DNA of 58,972 nt from NCBI GenBank assembly GCA_014379345.1, contig JACMLY010000130.1:1-58972 (forward strand), in the 5' to 3' direction. The notes under the pieces are model-generated. The model did no database searches. It had not been told where the DNA came from and saw nothing but the letters and a program-made list of their open reading frames with translations. Below are positions 8,370 through 17,167 of this stretch, piece after piece; the first letter of the stretch is position 1, and every line of letters starts with the position of its first letter. A program made the translations under genes and the position numbers. The stretch is from Chitinophagaceae bacterium. Its GTDB lineage: Bacteria > Bacteroidota > Bacteroidia > Chitinophagales > Chitinophagaceae.

Positions 8370-10385
8370 TCATTTCTCTTTCCCCTCTACGAGAAACTGT
8401 CGCATTGCCCTTAACAAAGGATATGATGTATTTGAATTGGTGAAGATCACATATCCTGTTTTGAGATCCCTGTATACTTCAAACTGGCAAAGGAAATCAC
8501 CGTTGTTACCACCATGACCAAATGTTTTTCCGTAAGGTGTTTCCCTGATCTCGAGACTCATGCCCATGTAAGCCGGATTTTCTGGTATCGGGTCTCCCGG
8601 ATCATATTTGTATTCGGAGTGCTTACTATACATGGTATCATACGTCTTAGCATTCAATCCCTTTTGTTCAATCATGTACATCATGAATTTCGTAAATACT
8701 TTAGCCTCGGTATGCATCGAGTAAGCCATGCCGGGAGATTCGGGCAATTCGTCGAATGTGGGCAACCGGTCGAAATGTCCATTGGCCACCATCCGCTTTA
8801 AGGAATCGTTCCTGGAAAAAAATGTATGATAAAGTCCAACAGGATCCAGTACTTCTTCTTTCAATACCTGCTCCACCTTCTTACCCGTAATTTTTTCCAC
8901 TACCATTTTCAGGTATTCAAAACCTTCACCCGAATAATTATAGTCCGTTCCCGGCGTAAACCGTAAGTTTAGCTTCTGATCATCATTCATCCATCGCCAG
9001 TTTGGAAACCCCGTACGATGTGTGAGCACATGCCTTGCCGTCATCAGTTTGTATCGTTCATCGTAGGCAATGTCCGGGTAAGGAAGATAGAGATAGAGTG
9101 GTTTGTCCAGGTCAATGACTCTCCGCTCAGCCAACCGCTGCACAGCAAATGAAAACACCGGCTTTGTAACGGAAGCTGCTTCAAAAAGCGTATTCGAATC
9201 CACCTTCTCCCCGGTGAAGGTGTTTTTAACTCCGTATGTTTTGTGATAAACCAGTTTCCCGTCTTTGATCAATGCCAGTGACACGCCGGGAATGCCATAA
9301 TATTTTTGATATGATTGAATGAAATCATCAACCTGGTTTGCCACTGCCGGATTAAAATCTTGAAGAACACCTTTTTCCGGGATGAGATGGGGCACAGGAG
9401 CACCGGTGATCACCAGTTTTTCAACACCCGTTAGTTGCCCTGTTTTCGTAGTAATGATGATTTGTTTTTTCTGAATAGCAGAATATATTTCCTTGCCACT
9501 TTGAAAATACGGATCCGGTAACGTCAGTTCATATTTACCAGCAGGTATCTCTACAGAGTAATTGCCCGAACTATCCACCTCGGTTGTTAACCAAAGTGCA
9601 GGGTTTTGAATTGATACAACCCGGACGCCTGCGGGCAGTCGCGCATTCATCTTCCTGTCCCAACTGACCTGGCCACTAATCGTTGACATCTTTTTATCTT
9701 CAGGAAGCAGGATCACATCACCAAGGCTGCCGGGAATGCGGAATTTCGAATCGCCTTTGCCCCACGAGCTACTGGTAAAGCTTCCATCAGCATCCTTGTC
9801 AAAAACATTGACATCCAATCCGACTGACTTGCCCACCGTGAGGTGTTCACCCAGGCTGATGCGCCACTCATAATACCTGGTATTACCTTTTCGGACTACT
9901 GCCACTTCCACAATATCCCATTTTGCCACTCTGGCAAAGGGATCGAAATAAGCATTATTGATGTTGCGCAGTTTTTTGCTGTACATAAATGAGGCAACAC
10001 CCGAACCGAAAGTAAGGTGCCTTGCGTCAAGGCAAAGCTCAAGGCAATCCTGTGTGTTGAATCGTACGTTTTCGGATGTGTCTTCTATAAAATCATCGTC
10101 CGTTACGGTAAATGCAATGTACAATGAGCGGTCATCCACGCGGTAGCCAACCTGGAAAAAGCTCGAAAAATCGGAGTCGTTACCAGGTTTTGTATCAGAC
10201 ATAAGGGTTCCAATATTGTATCTTATTGCATTGCGGCGCCAATCGGAGAAATCACCATCAATTATGATCTTTCCGAGGGGATGGGCATAAGCAACCTTTC
10301 CGTTATGTGCATACGAATATTGACAAAACAGCAAGGTTAATGCAAGGATCGAAAATGTGTTGCGTAAAGATGTAAACGGCTTCAT
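8370..10385 (-). CDS. Class C beta-lactamase-like serine hydrolase with N-terminal CBM9-like domain
   Basis: This 671-aa exported protein starts with a signal peptide ending near YSYAHNG (about residue 26). Residues about 30-235 resemble a family 9 carbohydrate-binding module (IDGDFSDW, then FRIPGSLGDV). A carboxypeptidase-regulatory-like strand region follows (about 245-330). The C-terminal serine hydrolase spans about 350-665, with the SxxK motif SVTK near 403, the YxN-type YSG near 482 and an HGG motif near 625 in place of KTG. This set is usual in esterase/peptidase members of the beta-lactamase superfamily. Beta-lactam resistance is therefore not implied. The periplasmic substrate is unknown; the carbohydrate module suggests a glycan or cell-wall target. 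It converges with the FG-GAP gene. Confidence 0.85.
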   Translation of the reverse strand: MKPFTSLRNTFSILALTLLFCQYSYAHNGKVAYAHPLGKIIIDGDFSDWRRNAIRYNIGTLMSDTKPGNDSDFSSFFQVGYRVDDRSLYIAFTVTDDDFIEDTSENVRFNTQDCLELCLDARHLTFGSGVASFMYSKKLRNINNAYFDPFARVAKWDIVEVAVVRKGNTRYYEWRISLGEHLTVGKSVGLDVNVFDKDADGSFTSSSWGKGDSKFRIPGSLGDVILLPEDKKMSTISGQVSWDRKMNARLPAGVRVVSIQNPALWLTTEVDSSGNYSVEIPAGKYELTLPDPYFQSGKEIYSAIQKKQIIITTKTGQLTGVEKLVITGAPVPHLIPEKGVLQDFNPAVANQVDDFIQSYQKYYGIPGVSLALIKDGKLVYHKTYGVKNTFTGEKVDSNTLFEAASVTKPVFSFAVQRLAERRVIDLDKPLYLYLPYPDIAYDERYKLMTARHVLTHRTGFPNWRWMNDDQKLNLRFTPGTDYNYSGEGFEYLKMVVEKITGKKVEQVLKEEVLDPVGLYHTFFSRNDSLKRMVANGHFDRLPTFDELPESPGMAYSMHTEAKVFTKFMMYMIEQKGLNAKTYDTMYSKHSEYKYDPGDPIPENPAYMGMSLEIRETPYGKTFGHGGNNGDFLCQFEVYRDLKTGYVIFTNSNTSYPLLRAMRQFLVEGKEK

Positions 10386-10563
10386 GGAGTGATTTTTATC
10401 AAAGGTGAAGTATTAGTGACGTTCAAAGCATAAAAATGTTGCACCTGGCGATTTGGTATAAATAAAAAGGAAATCATTCTAATTTATTTGCGTCTATGCG
10501 ACGGCAAGAGGCACAAGTACGCCATCGCACAATGCCAGACCGCATACCCCTCGCCAGCGTGGA

Positions 10564-10608
10564 GAATTCTATGGGGTCATTTTTTCAACACATATACGCA
10601 TAGAATTC
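10564..10608. repeat. Short perfect inverted repeat upstream of the KANL3-like gene
   Basis: The arms GAATTCTATG (10564-10573) and CATAGAATTC (10599-10608) are perfect 10-bp reverse complements around a 25-base AT-rich loop, in the 272-bp divergent gap between the serine hydrolase and alpha/beta-hydrolase genes. It could be a regulator site or a hairpin. No further gene is seen in this gap. Confidence 0.5.
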
Positions 10609-10657
10609 AGAAGAAGCATACAGCTTATTTGCTATTCCGAAATGCTAAATTTGCATA

Positions 10658-11311
10658 ATGTCAACAAAAAATTTCTCATTTCAGATCTCTCCCGAGATTG
10701 GTGAGGTATCAGCGGTGTTTATTATGCCGAAGAAACCAGTCTGCATGATGACACTCGCTCATGGTGCGGGTGCAGGAATGGACCACAGCTTTATGGTGGA
10801 ACTCTCACATGCACTTGAAGAAAAAAACATTGGAACATTGCGCTTTAATTTTCCATTTATGGAAAACAAAAAGGGGAGGCCTGATCTTCCGGCGGTGGCA
10901 CATAAAACGATTGAAGCGGCTATTCAGCAGGCAAAGAAAGGTTATCCTTCGCTGCCGCTATTTCTATCGGGCAAATCTTTTGGGGGAAGAATGAGTTCAC
11001 AATATGTCGCGCTGCATCCTGATGCAACGGTCGAAGGACTGATCTTTTATGGCTTTCCTTTACATCCTGCAAAAAAACCATCTGTCGATCGCGCGGAACA
11101 TCTTAAAAAGGTAAAACAATCGATGCTATTTCTCCAGGGAACCCGGGATGCGCTCGCTGAATGGCATTTAATAGAGGAGGTTTGTTCATCGCTGGCTAAG
11201 GCAACATTGCTCAAAATCGAAGGAGCGGATCATGGATTTAAGAAAGGAAAAGAAAACCTCATTCCCAATTTGGCAAGACAAACGGGAGAGTGGATTGATC
11301 CGCTTTTGTAG
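10658..11311 (+). CDS. KANL3/Tex30-like alpha/beta-hydrolase
   Basis: This 217-aa soluble protein has the alpha/beta-hydrolase layout: LAHGAGAGMDH at 33-43 (oxyanion region), nucleophile elbow GKSFGG at 105-110 (Ser107), acid Asp164 in QGTRDAL and His192 in GADHGF. The HGAGAGMDH and SGKSFGGRMSS blocks are typical of the KANL3/Tex30 hydrolase-like family in bacteria, whose substrate is unknown. A word matching the Bacteroidota -7 box, TAAATTTG, sits at 10646-10653, only a few bases before the ATG, so it may be part of the leader rather than a promoter. It converges with the membrane protein gene; the stops are about 12 bp apart. Confidence 0.8.
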   Translation: MSTKNFSFQISPEIGEVSAVFIMPKKPVCMMTLAHGAGAGMDHSFMVELSHALEEKNIGTLRFNFPFMENKKGRPDLPAVAHKTIEAAIQQAKKGYPSLPLFLSGKSFGGRMSSQYVALHPDATVEGLIFYGFPLHPAKKPSVDRAEHLKKVKQSMLFLQGTRDALAEWHLIEEVCSSLAKATLLKIEGADHGFKKGKENLIPNLARQTGEWIDPLL

Positions 11312-11322
11312 TATGTGACGAG

Positions 11323-11775
11323 TTAAATCGGTCGAACTTTCATAAGGAGTCTTCTGGTAAAAACAGTAACCACACCGCCGAGAACATACAAGCCGATGGT
11401 CATGGCTTTTGTTTTGTTTGTTTTGTTAACCGGTTGGTCGTCCAGTCCCATGGGTTTCGGAAGTGTCAGCGCCCCGATTCCGGCTACCGCGCCGTAGATG
11501 ACTCCACGCAGAAGCAGATTTTCTTTTTTACCCTTTCCGATCAGGCTATAATACATTGAATTGGAGATCACATCACCTACTAATGTAGCCAGGAACAATT
11601 TATCTCCTTTGGGTGGGTCATAGCCAACAATCTTAATCGATTTTGAAAGCGCCTCTTCACCGATCTTGTCAATGTGAGGCGCATCCTTGTCAATACGATT
11701 CGCCAGTTGATGAACTACGTTTAATACGATTGCTCCAGCAAGTCCGCTTAACATATTTTTATTGAGGATCATCAT
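11323..11775 (-). CDS. Small membrane protein of unknown function
   Basis: This 150-aa protein has a hydrophobic N-terminal segment (MLSGLAGAIVLNVVHQLA, about 8-25), a Gly/Ala-rich central segment (LRGVIYGAVAGIGALTL, about 88-105) and a C-terminal segment (AMTIGLYVLGGVVTVFTRRL, about 124-143), so three membrane helices are likely. The loop between the first two is acidic and lysine-rich. No enzyme motif is visible. ATG codons at 11775 and 11772 are both possible starts. It lies 39 bp downstream of the unknown 359-aa gene on the same strand and may be co-transcribed. Confidence 0.65.
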   Translation of the reverse strand: MMILNKNMLSGLAGAIVLNVVHQLANRIDKDAPHIDKIGEEALSKSIKIVGYDPPKGDKLFLATLVGDVISNSMYYSLIGKGKKENLLLRGVIYGAVAGIGALTLPKPMGLDDQPVNKTNKTKAMTIGLYVLGGVVTVFTRRLLMKVRPI

Positions 11776-11814
11776 ATACTGTTTTTAAAATTAACAAAAA
11801 CTATTTTTTATAAT

Positions 11815-12894
11815 CTATAAACTGGTAGGGTTTGTTGGCTGTGACCCCGGATGGATGAATTTATGCAGGCTGATTGAACCGAACACACGTCGATGACGCG
11901 GTGAACCGGTATTGTAAACATCTACAACTTCACGCCATTCGGCCGGTCTGCTACCACCTCCCCGGTCAGGATCTCCCATGACAATAGCCGTATGAGCCCT
12001 TAGCAGTAGTTCGCCCGCTACTTCTGCTATTACCCCGTTTCGTTTATCGATACCATCGATGCTTTTCAGCCATGGATTTAGTCTTTTAAGAAAATGATGA
12101 GAATATAACCCAATCAAGCAAGCCGCATTTGGCGTAGCGGGCAAATGATCCCATTTTAAGTGGTCATTAAATTCTTCCACCTTCCTGCGAAACCCCGGGA
12201 GAATTCGATTGGTATCGTGAATCAGCATTCCATAATCAAAGTTCCAGCGTAAGGGCGCTTCATAAAGAGTACTCCATTCCCAGGCATTGTGCGTACTAAA
12301 AGCATACGATATTCCATCAATATCTTTGTCTTCATTTGCATTACAACCATTCACTACTACTTTGATCCGGTCCGGCTGTATTCCTTCCGCAAATAACTGA
12401 TCAAGCAATTTAGGTATCGTTCGTCCATCTTTGAAGAAATTATAACAAGAAGCAACCAGGTATACAATACTTGTTTTTTTGCTGGCGATCTTATGTGGGA
12501 TCAGACATAGTTTGCTTATTCCTTCCTGTTCGTTACAAAAATGACCAATGGGTATGTCTCCCAACGATTGTTGCCATGAAGAGCTGGGGATCCATGAATT
12601 CATCGCCGTGATAAAAGCGAATGCTTTATCACTACTTACAGTACCATGCTCATAGGGTAGCCAGTTTCCTTCGTTCGGATGACTATAATCTGTAATCCTG
12701 CCATTGGGTTGCATTGTCAGGAGACCAATTGGCTCGACAAGAAAGCCGTCCCTGGTATCCAGGAATCTGGCAAATAAATGGGGAGATCCCACCAACTGGT
12801 CCATATTGATGCCGGGCTTTAATTCCAATTTTTGATTCTGCAAATCATTGCTATTGATAAGAAGTCCTTGTTTCATGGTTATTTCAGCACTCAT
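11815..12894 (-). CDS. Unknown protein, possibly glycosyltransferase-like
   Basis: This 359-aa soluble protein has no signal peptide. The central region (about 140-300) has a Rossmann-like start, SIVYLVASCYN, then a helix, then DRIKVVVNGCN, and later FDYGMLIHDTNRILPGF. A strand-helix-strand opening followed by an acidic 'LIHDT' element resembles nucleotide-sugar-binding halves of some glycosyltransferases, but there is no clear DxD. The C-terminus contains a Gly-rich PDRGGGSRPAEWREV patch. I do not recognise the family. A putative -35/-10 is not obvious. It is followed by the small membrane protein gene. Confidence 0.55.
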   Translation of the reverse strand: MSAEITMKQGLLINSNDLQNQKLELKPGINMDQLVGSPHLFARFLDTRDGFLVEPIGLLTMQPNGRITDYSHPNEGNWLPYEHGTVSSDKAFAFITAMNSWIPSSSWQQSLGDIPIGHFCNEQEGISKLCLIPHKIASKKTSIVYLVASCYNFFKDGRTIPKLLDQLFAEGIQPDRIKVVVNGCNANEDKDIDGISYAFSTHNAWEWSTLYEAPLRWNFDYGMLIHDTNRILPGFRRKVEEFNDHLKWDHLPATPNAACLIGLYSHHFLKRLNPWLKSIDGIDKRNGVIAEVAGELLLRAHTAIVMGDPDRGGGSRPAEWREVVDVYNTGSPRHRRVFGSISLHKFIHPGSQPTNPTSL

Positions 12895-13225
12895 CCTTAA
12901 ATATTTGAAATTTTTAAAATCTTATAATAAAATATGGGCAATTAGGTCCACTTTTTTTTTATTATTCCTCCATTTTCTATCATTTATCCTGCACCCTCAC
13001 GACTTGAGCATTCACAGCATCTTTGAATCATCTGGTAAAGTAATTTTATTCATAAAAACATTGTGCCATTGAAAAGAATGTTCCATTAAAAAATCATGAA
13101 ATTGTAATCTCATATCCCTAATTGAAATTCTGTAGTAGGATGATCCGGAAATTTGCCACGAATTGCACGAATGATTCGTGCAAATTCGTGCAATTCGTGG
13201 CAAAAATTGTCTATGAAGAGGCTGG
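12895..13225. other. Intergenic region with a CACGAA-type palindrome
   Basis: These 331 bp lie between the minus-strand lipoprotein gene end (13226) and the start of the unknown 359-aa gene (12894). The region holds a T-rich tract near 12950 and the perfect hairpin described separately. No gene is supported. Confidence 0.4.
13153..13203. repeat. Perfect 20-bp inverted repeat, CACGAA family
   Basis: The left arm 13153-13172 and right arm 13184-13203 are exact reverse complements (TTGCCACGAATTGCACGAAT and its complement) around an 11-base loop that itself repeats ATTCGTGCA. It lies just past the stop of the lipoprotein gene 13226-14200 and may act as its terminator, though no T-run is present. 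It belongs to the dispersed TTCGTG/CACGAA palindromes also seen near 36380 and 39376. Confidence 0.75.
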
Positions 13226-14200
13226 CTATACAGGCCTTTTATTCTTCCAAAGTTTGAAATCATCCCAGTATATCTGAAGCGTTTTACCATTTCTCTTCAT
13301 ATGCTCGATCAGTTCTCTGGAAGTATATAATTTAAGTGGATTGAAATCACTGACTCCATTGGGATTGGGATCCTGGGTATTGTGTGTGATCTTTCGAACG
13401 TCGAAAATTATTTTCTTTTGTTCACTTTCCGGAGTGATGGCCATATAAAATCTTCCGTTCCGGTGATCACCTTCCTTGTAATAATACTCCATGGTAAACC
13501 ATTTACCGACCGGGACTTTCACATTCATGTTCGTTTCGGCCCAAACGGTAGAATATTTCTGGCTGTCATCAGGAAACAACTCACAGTCTTCGGCATCCAG
13601 AATAAAATACAGATCACTTGTTGTTGCAACGGGTTTTCCTATCCCAAGCGTTATCCTGAACCGGTAAGAAACTGTCTGGCTCCAGGTAATATTATTCCAG
13701 AATTCGGCAATGGTGAGCCAGTGTACGGTCTTAGGGAATGTACGAACTGCATTGAAATCATCATGCAAATAAATACGGACCGATTGATAAAATTCTTTTA
13801 ATCCATTGTTCCCATATAAATTCCCCTGTATCCTGCCTTTCGATCCACGCACGTTGGGTTCTTTGAGCCAGAACTGAAGAACATGATTAACAGCGCGACC
13901 AGGTTCCGGAATAATCCTAGCGAATCGCATGGTGCTATCGCCTCCCTGATATTGCAGATTGAAGCTGCCGATATCAGGATGGTTATCGAGATCTTTTAGC
14001 CAATCGTTATGGCCCGGCAATTTTTTGTCGGCCCCAACAATATCCGCATCCGCGTTTTTGGCGATCACCGTGTCATTTTCAAATCCGGATTGAAAAATCA
14101 ATTCGCCTTGCTGTTGCAGCTCAGCCGATACCGTTTTTTTCCTGCAAGTCATGCATATGAAGAATGCGAATAACAGGGCGAAAAACATTTTATTCATCAT
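13226..14200 (-). CDS. Lipoprotein with concanavalin-like sugar-lyase-type fold (inferred)
   Basis: This 324-aa protein starts with a lipoprotein signal: MMNKMFFALLFAFFICMTC with Cys19 followed by RKK. The mature part opens with ELIFQSGFEND and later has LQFWLKEPNVRGSKGRIQG, VPVGKWFTMEYYYKEGD and TLQIYWDDFKLWKN. These resemble jelly-roll proteins related to polysaccharide lyases or concanavalin-like lectins, which share the 'GKWFTxEYY' and final 'WDDFKLW' strands. No catalytic residues can be assigned. It is divergent from the SGNH hydrolase gene, with 196 bp between them, and may share a functional theme with it (sugar-ester or glycan processing). The surface lipoprotein call is solid; the fold is tentative. 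Confidence 0.7.
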   Translation of the reverse strand: MMNKMFFALLFAFFICMTCRKKTVSAELQQQGELIFQSGFENDTVIAKNADADIVGADKKLPGHNDWLKDLDNHPDIGSFNLQYQGGDSTMRFARIIPEPGRAVNHVLQFWLKEPNVRGSKGRIQGNLYGNNGLKEFYQSVRIYLHDDFNAVRTFPKTVHWLTIAEFWNNITWSQTVSYRFRITLGIGKPVATTSDLYFILDAEDCELFPDDSQKYSTVWAETNMNVKVPVGKWFTMEYYYKEGDHRNGRFYMAITPESEQKKIIFDVRKITHNTQDPNPNGVSDFNPLKLYTSRELIEHMKRNGKTLQIYWDDFKLWKNKRPV

Positions 14201-14352
14201 ACAATTTACGGGTTATTTGTTTTCTCCCATTCCGGGCTTAACATCTTATGCCTTTCCAACATTCAGGAATACATCCTTGCGGGTTTCCGTGCGGGCGGTT
14301 GTTCTAACGGATGTTAAAACTATTTTGTCGCCTGATTATTAATTTCAAAAAA

Positions 14353-14376
14353 AAAGTTCAGGTTTGCCTGAACTTT
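14353..14376. repeat. Hairpin 20 bp before the SGNH hydrolase start
   Basis: AAAGTTCAGG (14353-14362) and CCTGAACTTT (14367-14376) form perfect 10-bp arms around the 4-base loop TTTG. An A-run precedes it at 14347-14355, so on the minus strand it reads as a hairpin followed by a T-run. It could block antisense or leader transcription entering the divergent lipoprotein gene, or regulate the SGNH gene. Confidence 0.6.
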
Positions 14377-14396
14377 GATCCTCATAAAACTCGCAT

Positions 14397-15224
14397 ATGA
14401 AAAAGCCTGTACTTCTGTTTATAATTATTTCTGTTTTTACCTCCTTCTCAAAAAAACAAATAAGCTGGGTGGTTATTGGCGATTCGATTACCTACCTAAA
14501 TGAGCACCGTGATGAAACAGGCAACAGGATCACAAAAGGATATATGACCAGGGTTGTAGAAGAACTACCAAATATTCGTTATACAAACCAGGGCCATAAT
14601 GGCTGGACTTCCGGTGGCATTGCTAATGCCATTGATAAACTCGGGCTTGAAAAGGCCGATACCTATTCAGTCTTTCTTGGCACCAACGATTGGTGGCAGG
14701 GTAGGCCATTAGGTGTATTCACAGATTATCAGAACAATACCGGCAACAACACCGTGCATGGTTCATTCCGCATCATCATCGATAAACTGCGCAGTTTAAA
14801 TAAGAATGCGAAGATCATTCTCATCACGCCGATGCAGCGTACAGATTTCGTGTATATAAACAATATGAAAAATTCGGCCTATGGTTCTTACAAGGAGAAG
14901 GATGGCCAATCACTGGAACAGTTTGCCGATGTGATTAAGGCCATTGCAAACCATGAGCATTTCAAGTTGGTAGACCTCTACCATAAAACCGGCATGGATT
15001 TGAAAAACCTGGTGAAGTACAAACGCCTGAAGGATCCCCAGGCAAATGGCGGTTACAAAAATTATCCTTACCCTCAATATATCGGAATTCCTTTCAACCC
15101 AGACACGGACGAATATCCTTACCCCGTTGACGCGATTAATATTACCTACGATGGACTGCATCCATCTGATAAGGGTTACGATATCATTGCCAACATGCTG
15201 GTGAAGATCATGAAAAAATTCTAA
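14397..15224 (+). CDS. Exported SGNH/GDSL-type esterase
   Basis: This 275-aa protein has an N-terminal hydrophobic signal (KKPVLLFIIISVFTSF). It then shows the SGNH blocks: GDSIT at 28-32 (nucleophile Ser30), Gly and Asn in NQGHNGWTSGG (about 64-74), GTND at 95-98, and DGLHPSDKGY near the C-terminus with Asp252 and His255. These hydrolases remove acyl or acetyl groups from sugars or lipids. An insertion between blocks III and V contains several Tyr-Pro-rich stretches. It is divergent from the lipoprotein gene and followed by a CACGAA/TTGTGTC-type palindrome. Confidence 0.85.
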   Translation: MKKPVLLFIIISVFTSFSKKQISWVVIGDSITYLNEHRDETGNRITKGYMTRVVEELPNIRYTNQGHNGWTSGGIANAIDKLGLEKADTYSVFLGTNDWWQGRPLGVFTDYQNNTGNNTVHGSFRIIIDKLRSLNKNAKIILITPMQRTDFVYINNMKNSAYGSYKEKDGQSLEQFADVIKAIANHEHFKLVDLYHKTGMDLKNLVKYKRLKDPQANGGYKNYPYPQYIGIPFNPDTDEYPYPVDAINITYDGLHPSDKGYDIIANMLVKIMKKF

Positions 15225-15535
15225 GTCGGTGGAAAGGATGCCCCGGGCTCATCGTAAAATTTTTAACAGAATTACTCATGCGCTTTGTGTCCTTTAGTGT
15301 CTTGGTGGCTAAAAATTGCCGCAAAGGCACTAAGACACAAAGAGAACTATTCCACTCGATATGCTGAATGACCGGCAGGTTCGAGAAGGGATGGCAGCAT
15401 GTGCAAATGCATTTGCTTCTTCTCCGATGAGTGCACAATTAAAAGTTTAAATTTACACCTGACAGAAATACAATAACATGCATCCTATTTTAAAATAAAG
15501 TAAACCGATAGACTTATATAAAATAACAAAATAAA
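15225..15535. other. Intergenic region between SGNH and aldo/keto reductase genes
   Basis: These 311 bp hold the hairpin at 15283-15342 and an AT-rich stretch before the aldo/keto reductase start. No gene is supported. Confidence 0.4.
15283..15342. repeat. Imperfect inverted repeat, TTTGTGTC family
   Basis: CTTTGTGTC (15283-15291) pairs with GACACAAAG (15334-15342). The inner TTTAGTGTCTTGG pairs imperfectly with the following CACTAAG side. It lies about 60 bp after the SGNH stop and probably works as its terminator-like hairpin. Similar words occur in the palindromes near 31328, 36380 and 39376. Confidence 0.6.
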
Positions 15536-16573
15536 ATGGAGTACAGACAACTTGGAGCATCAGGATTATTTGTTCCTGTCATCTGCTTTGGTACTGCCAC
15601 TTTTGGTGGCAGCACAGAGTTTTTTAAAGCATGGGGAAGTACAAAAGCAGACGAGGCCACGAGAATGGTAAATGTGTGCATGGATGCGGGTGTAAACTTT
15701 TTTGATACGGCTGATGTTTATTCCGATGGCCTGTCGGAAGAAATATTGGGAAAGGCTTTGACAGGCTTGCGGAATAAGGTGCTTATTTCTACCAAAGCCA
15801 GTTTCACTTTTGGCGAAAGACCAAATAACGAAGGTTCGTCACGCTTTCATTTATTGAAGCAAATTGAGGGAAGTCTCAAACGATTGAATACAGATTATAT
15901 TGACGTTTACCATATGCATGGCTTTGACGGCAATACCCCGGTGGAAGAAACGCTGCGGACCTTAGATGATCTGATACAAAGTGGTAAAGTCCGTTATATC
16001 GCCTGTTCGAATTTCTCCGGCTGGCATTTAATGAAATCATTGGGTATATCAGAAAAATATGGATGGAATAAATATGTTGCACACCAGGTTTACTATTCAC
16101 TGGCAAACCGGGAATTCGAGTGGGAACTAATGCCATTAGGCCTCGACCAAAAAATTGGCAGCATCGTATGGAGTCCATTGGCTGCAGGACGTTTAGGGGG
16201 CAAATATGGAAGAAATAAATCCATTCCCCAAGAAGGCCGCATCGCGCAGGGAGGTAGCCCGGTACCTGAAGCGGTGGTGAATGAAGAAGTTCTTTACAAC
16301 ATTATAGACACTCTTGAGCAGCTTGGAACAGAAACCGGTAAAACGGTGGCTCAAATAGCGATCAATTGGTTATTGCGGCGCCCTACTGTTTCAAGTATAA
16401 TTATAGGGGCAAGAAATGAGGAACAATTAAAACAAAATTTAGGCAGCGTGGGATGGAACCTGACGATTGAGCAGGTGAAAAAACTCGATGCCGCGAGTGA
16501 AACGCCAACGATCTATCCATATTGGCATCAGAGGCAGAACCAAAGATTAAATCCTGTACCCAAATTTTATTGA
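15536..16573 (+). CDS. Aldo/keto reductase
   Basis: An NADP(H)-dependent reductase of carbonyl compounds with the (beta/alpha)8 AKR fold. The 345-aa protein carries the tetrad Asp57 and Tyr62 in FFDTADVYSDG, Lys87 in ISTKASF and His128 in VYHMHGF. A cofactor-binding end, SIIIGARNEEQL, is near 305. Length and the closing region NLTIEQVKKLDAASE fit the general stress / yajO-like branch. Substrate cannot be assigned. ATG at 15536. The gene ends 142 bp before tRNA-Lys, and the tRNA promoter lies in that gap. Confidence 0.9.
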   Translation: MEYRQLGASGLFVPVICFGTATFGGSTEFFKAWGSTKADEATRMVNVCMDAGVNFFDTADVYSDGLSEEILGKALTGLRNKVLISTKASFTFGERPNNEGSSRFHLLKQIEGSLKRLNTDYIDVYHMHGFDGNTPVEETLRTLDDLIQSGKVRYIACSNFSGWHLMKSLGISEKYGWNKYVAHQVYYSLANREFEWELMPLGLDQKIGSIVWSPLAAGRLGGKYGRNKSIPQEGRIAQGGSPVPEAVVNEEVLYNIIDTLEQLGTETGKTVAQIAINWLLRRPTVSSIIIGARNEEQLKQNLGSVGWNLTIEQVKKLDAASETPTIYPYWHQRQNQRLNPVPKFY

Positions 16574-16661
16574 GACGGCAAATAAATTTTTCGGGATCTC
16601 CAAAAAAAATTGTCGTAAATATTTTTCATTCTTTGATCTGTAAATTTTTAATTTTAAAAAG

Positions 16662-16692
16662 TTTGGTTCGATACGATTTTGCCTTATTTTTG
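16662..16692 (+). promoter_or_regulatory. Bacteroidota-type promoter for tRNA-Lys
   Basis: TTTG at 16662-16665 and TATTTTTG at 16685-16692 match the Bacteroidota -33 (TTTG) and -7 (TAnnTTTG) boxes, with exactly 19 bp between them. The tRNA gene begins about 22 bp after the -7 box, a normal spacing for a tRNA promoter. Confidence 0.75.
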
Positions 16693-16714
16693 CACTCCTT
16701 TTGAAAATCGGAAC

Positions 16715-16787
16715 GATTCCGTAGCTCAGTTGGTAGAGCAATACACTTTTAATGTATGGGTCCTGGGTTCGAGTCCCAGCGGGATCA
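16715..16787 (+). tRNA. tRNA-Lys (anticodon TTT)
   Basis: This 73-nt gene folds as a full cloverleaf. The acceptor GATTCCG pairs with CGGGATC (one G-T), the D arm is GCTC/GAGC, and the anticodon stem ATACA/TGTAT holds loop CTTTTAA with anticodon TTT at 16748-16750. The T arm is CTGGG, loop TTCGAGT, CCCAG, with discriminator A at 16787. No CCA is encoded. A strong promoter lies upstream and a terminator hairpin follows. Confidence 0.97.
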
Positions 16788-16801
16788 CAAATTAGGTTAC
16801 T

Positions 16802-16846
16802 CAAAACGCCCTGCAAATATTGGATTTGCGGGGCGTTTTGTTTTTT
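16802..16846 (+). terminator. Rho-independent terminator after tRNA-Lys
   Basis: The arms 16802-16818 (CAAAACGCCCTGCAAAT) and 16824-16840 form a stem of up to 17 bp with one mismatch around a 5-base loop, followed by a T-run to 16846. It lies 15 bp past the tRNA. Confidence 0.85.
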
Positions 16847-17167
16847 GCATCTTGTCAAAAATGTCAAAATCCGCCAAATTCTGCTGGCAAATTCGGCTGG
16901 GCAAAATCAATTCAACTCGGCCCGCTCGAATTGATCTGAAATCCATTCCCAAATATTAATTAACGTTTTCAGTAAATTGACCTATTGTAATGATGAGTGC
17001 ACCTTATATTTATCACCTTTTATAGTCATCACGCAGTTATTCTATGAGGTGAACAGCGCAATCATAAAGGTCGGCTGCCAGTAAGAAAATCAATACCCAG
17101 TTGCAGCATTTTCATCAATTACAATCAGCAAACGAAGACACGGATCAGTTAATAATAAAGTCAAAAA
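16847..17167. other. Intergenic region after tRNA-Lys
   Basis: These 321 bp between the tRNA terminator and the sensor kinase gene hold no supported gene. A fragment near 16860-16940 repeats words such as TCAAAAT and CAAATTC, but I see no clear structure. Confidence 0.35.
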
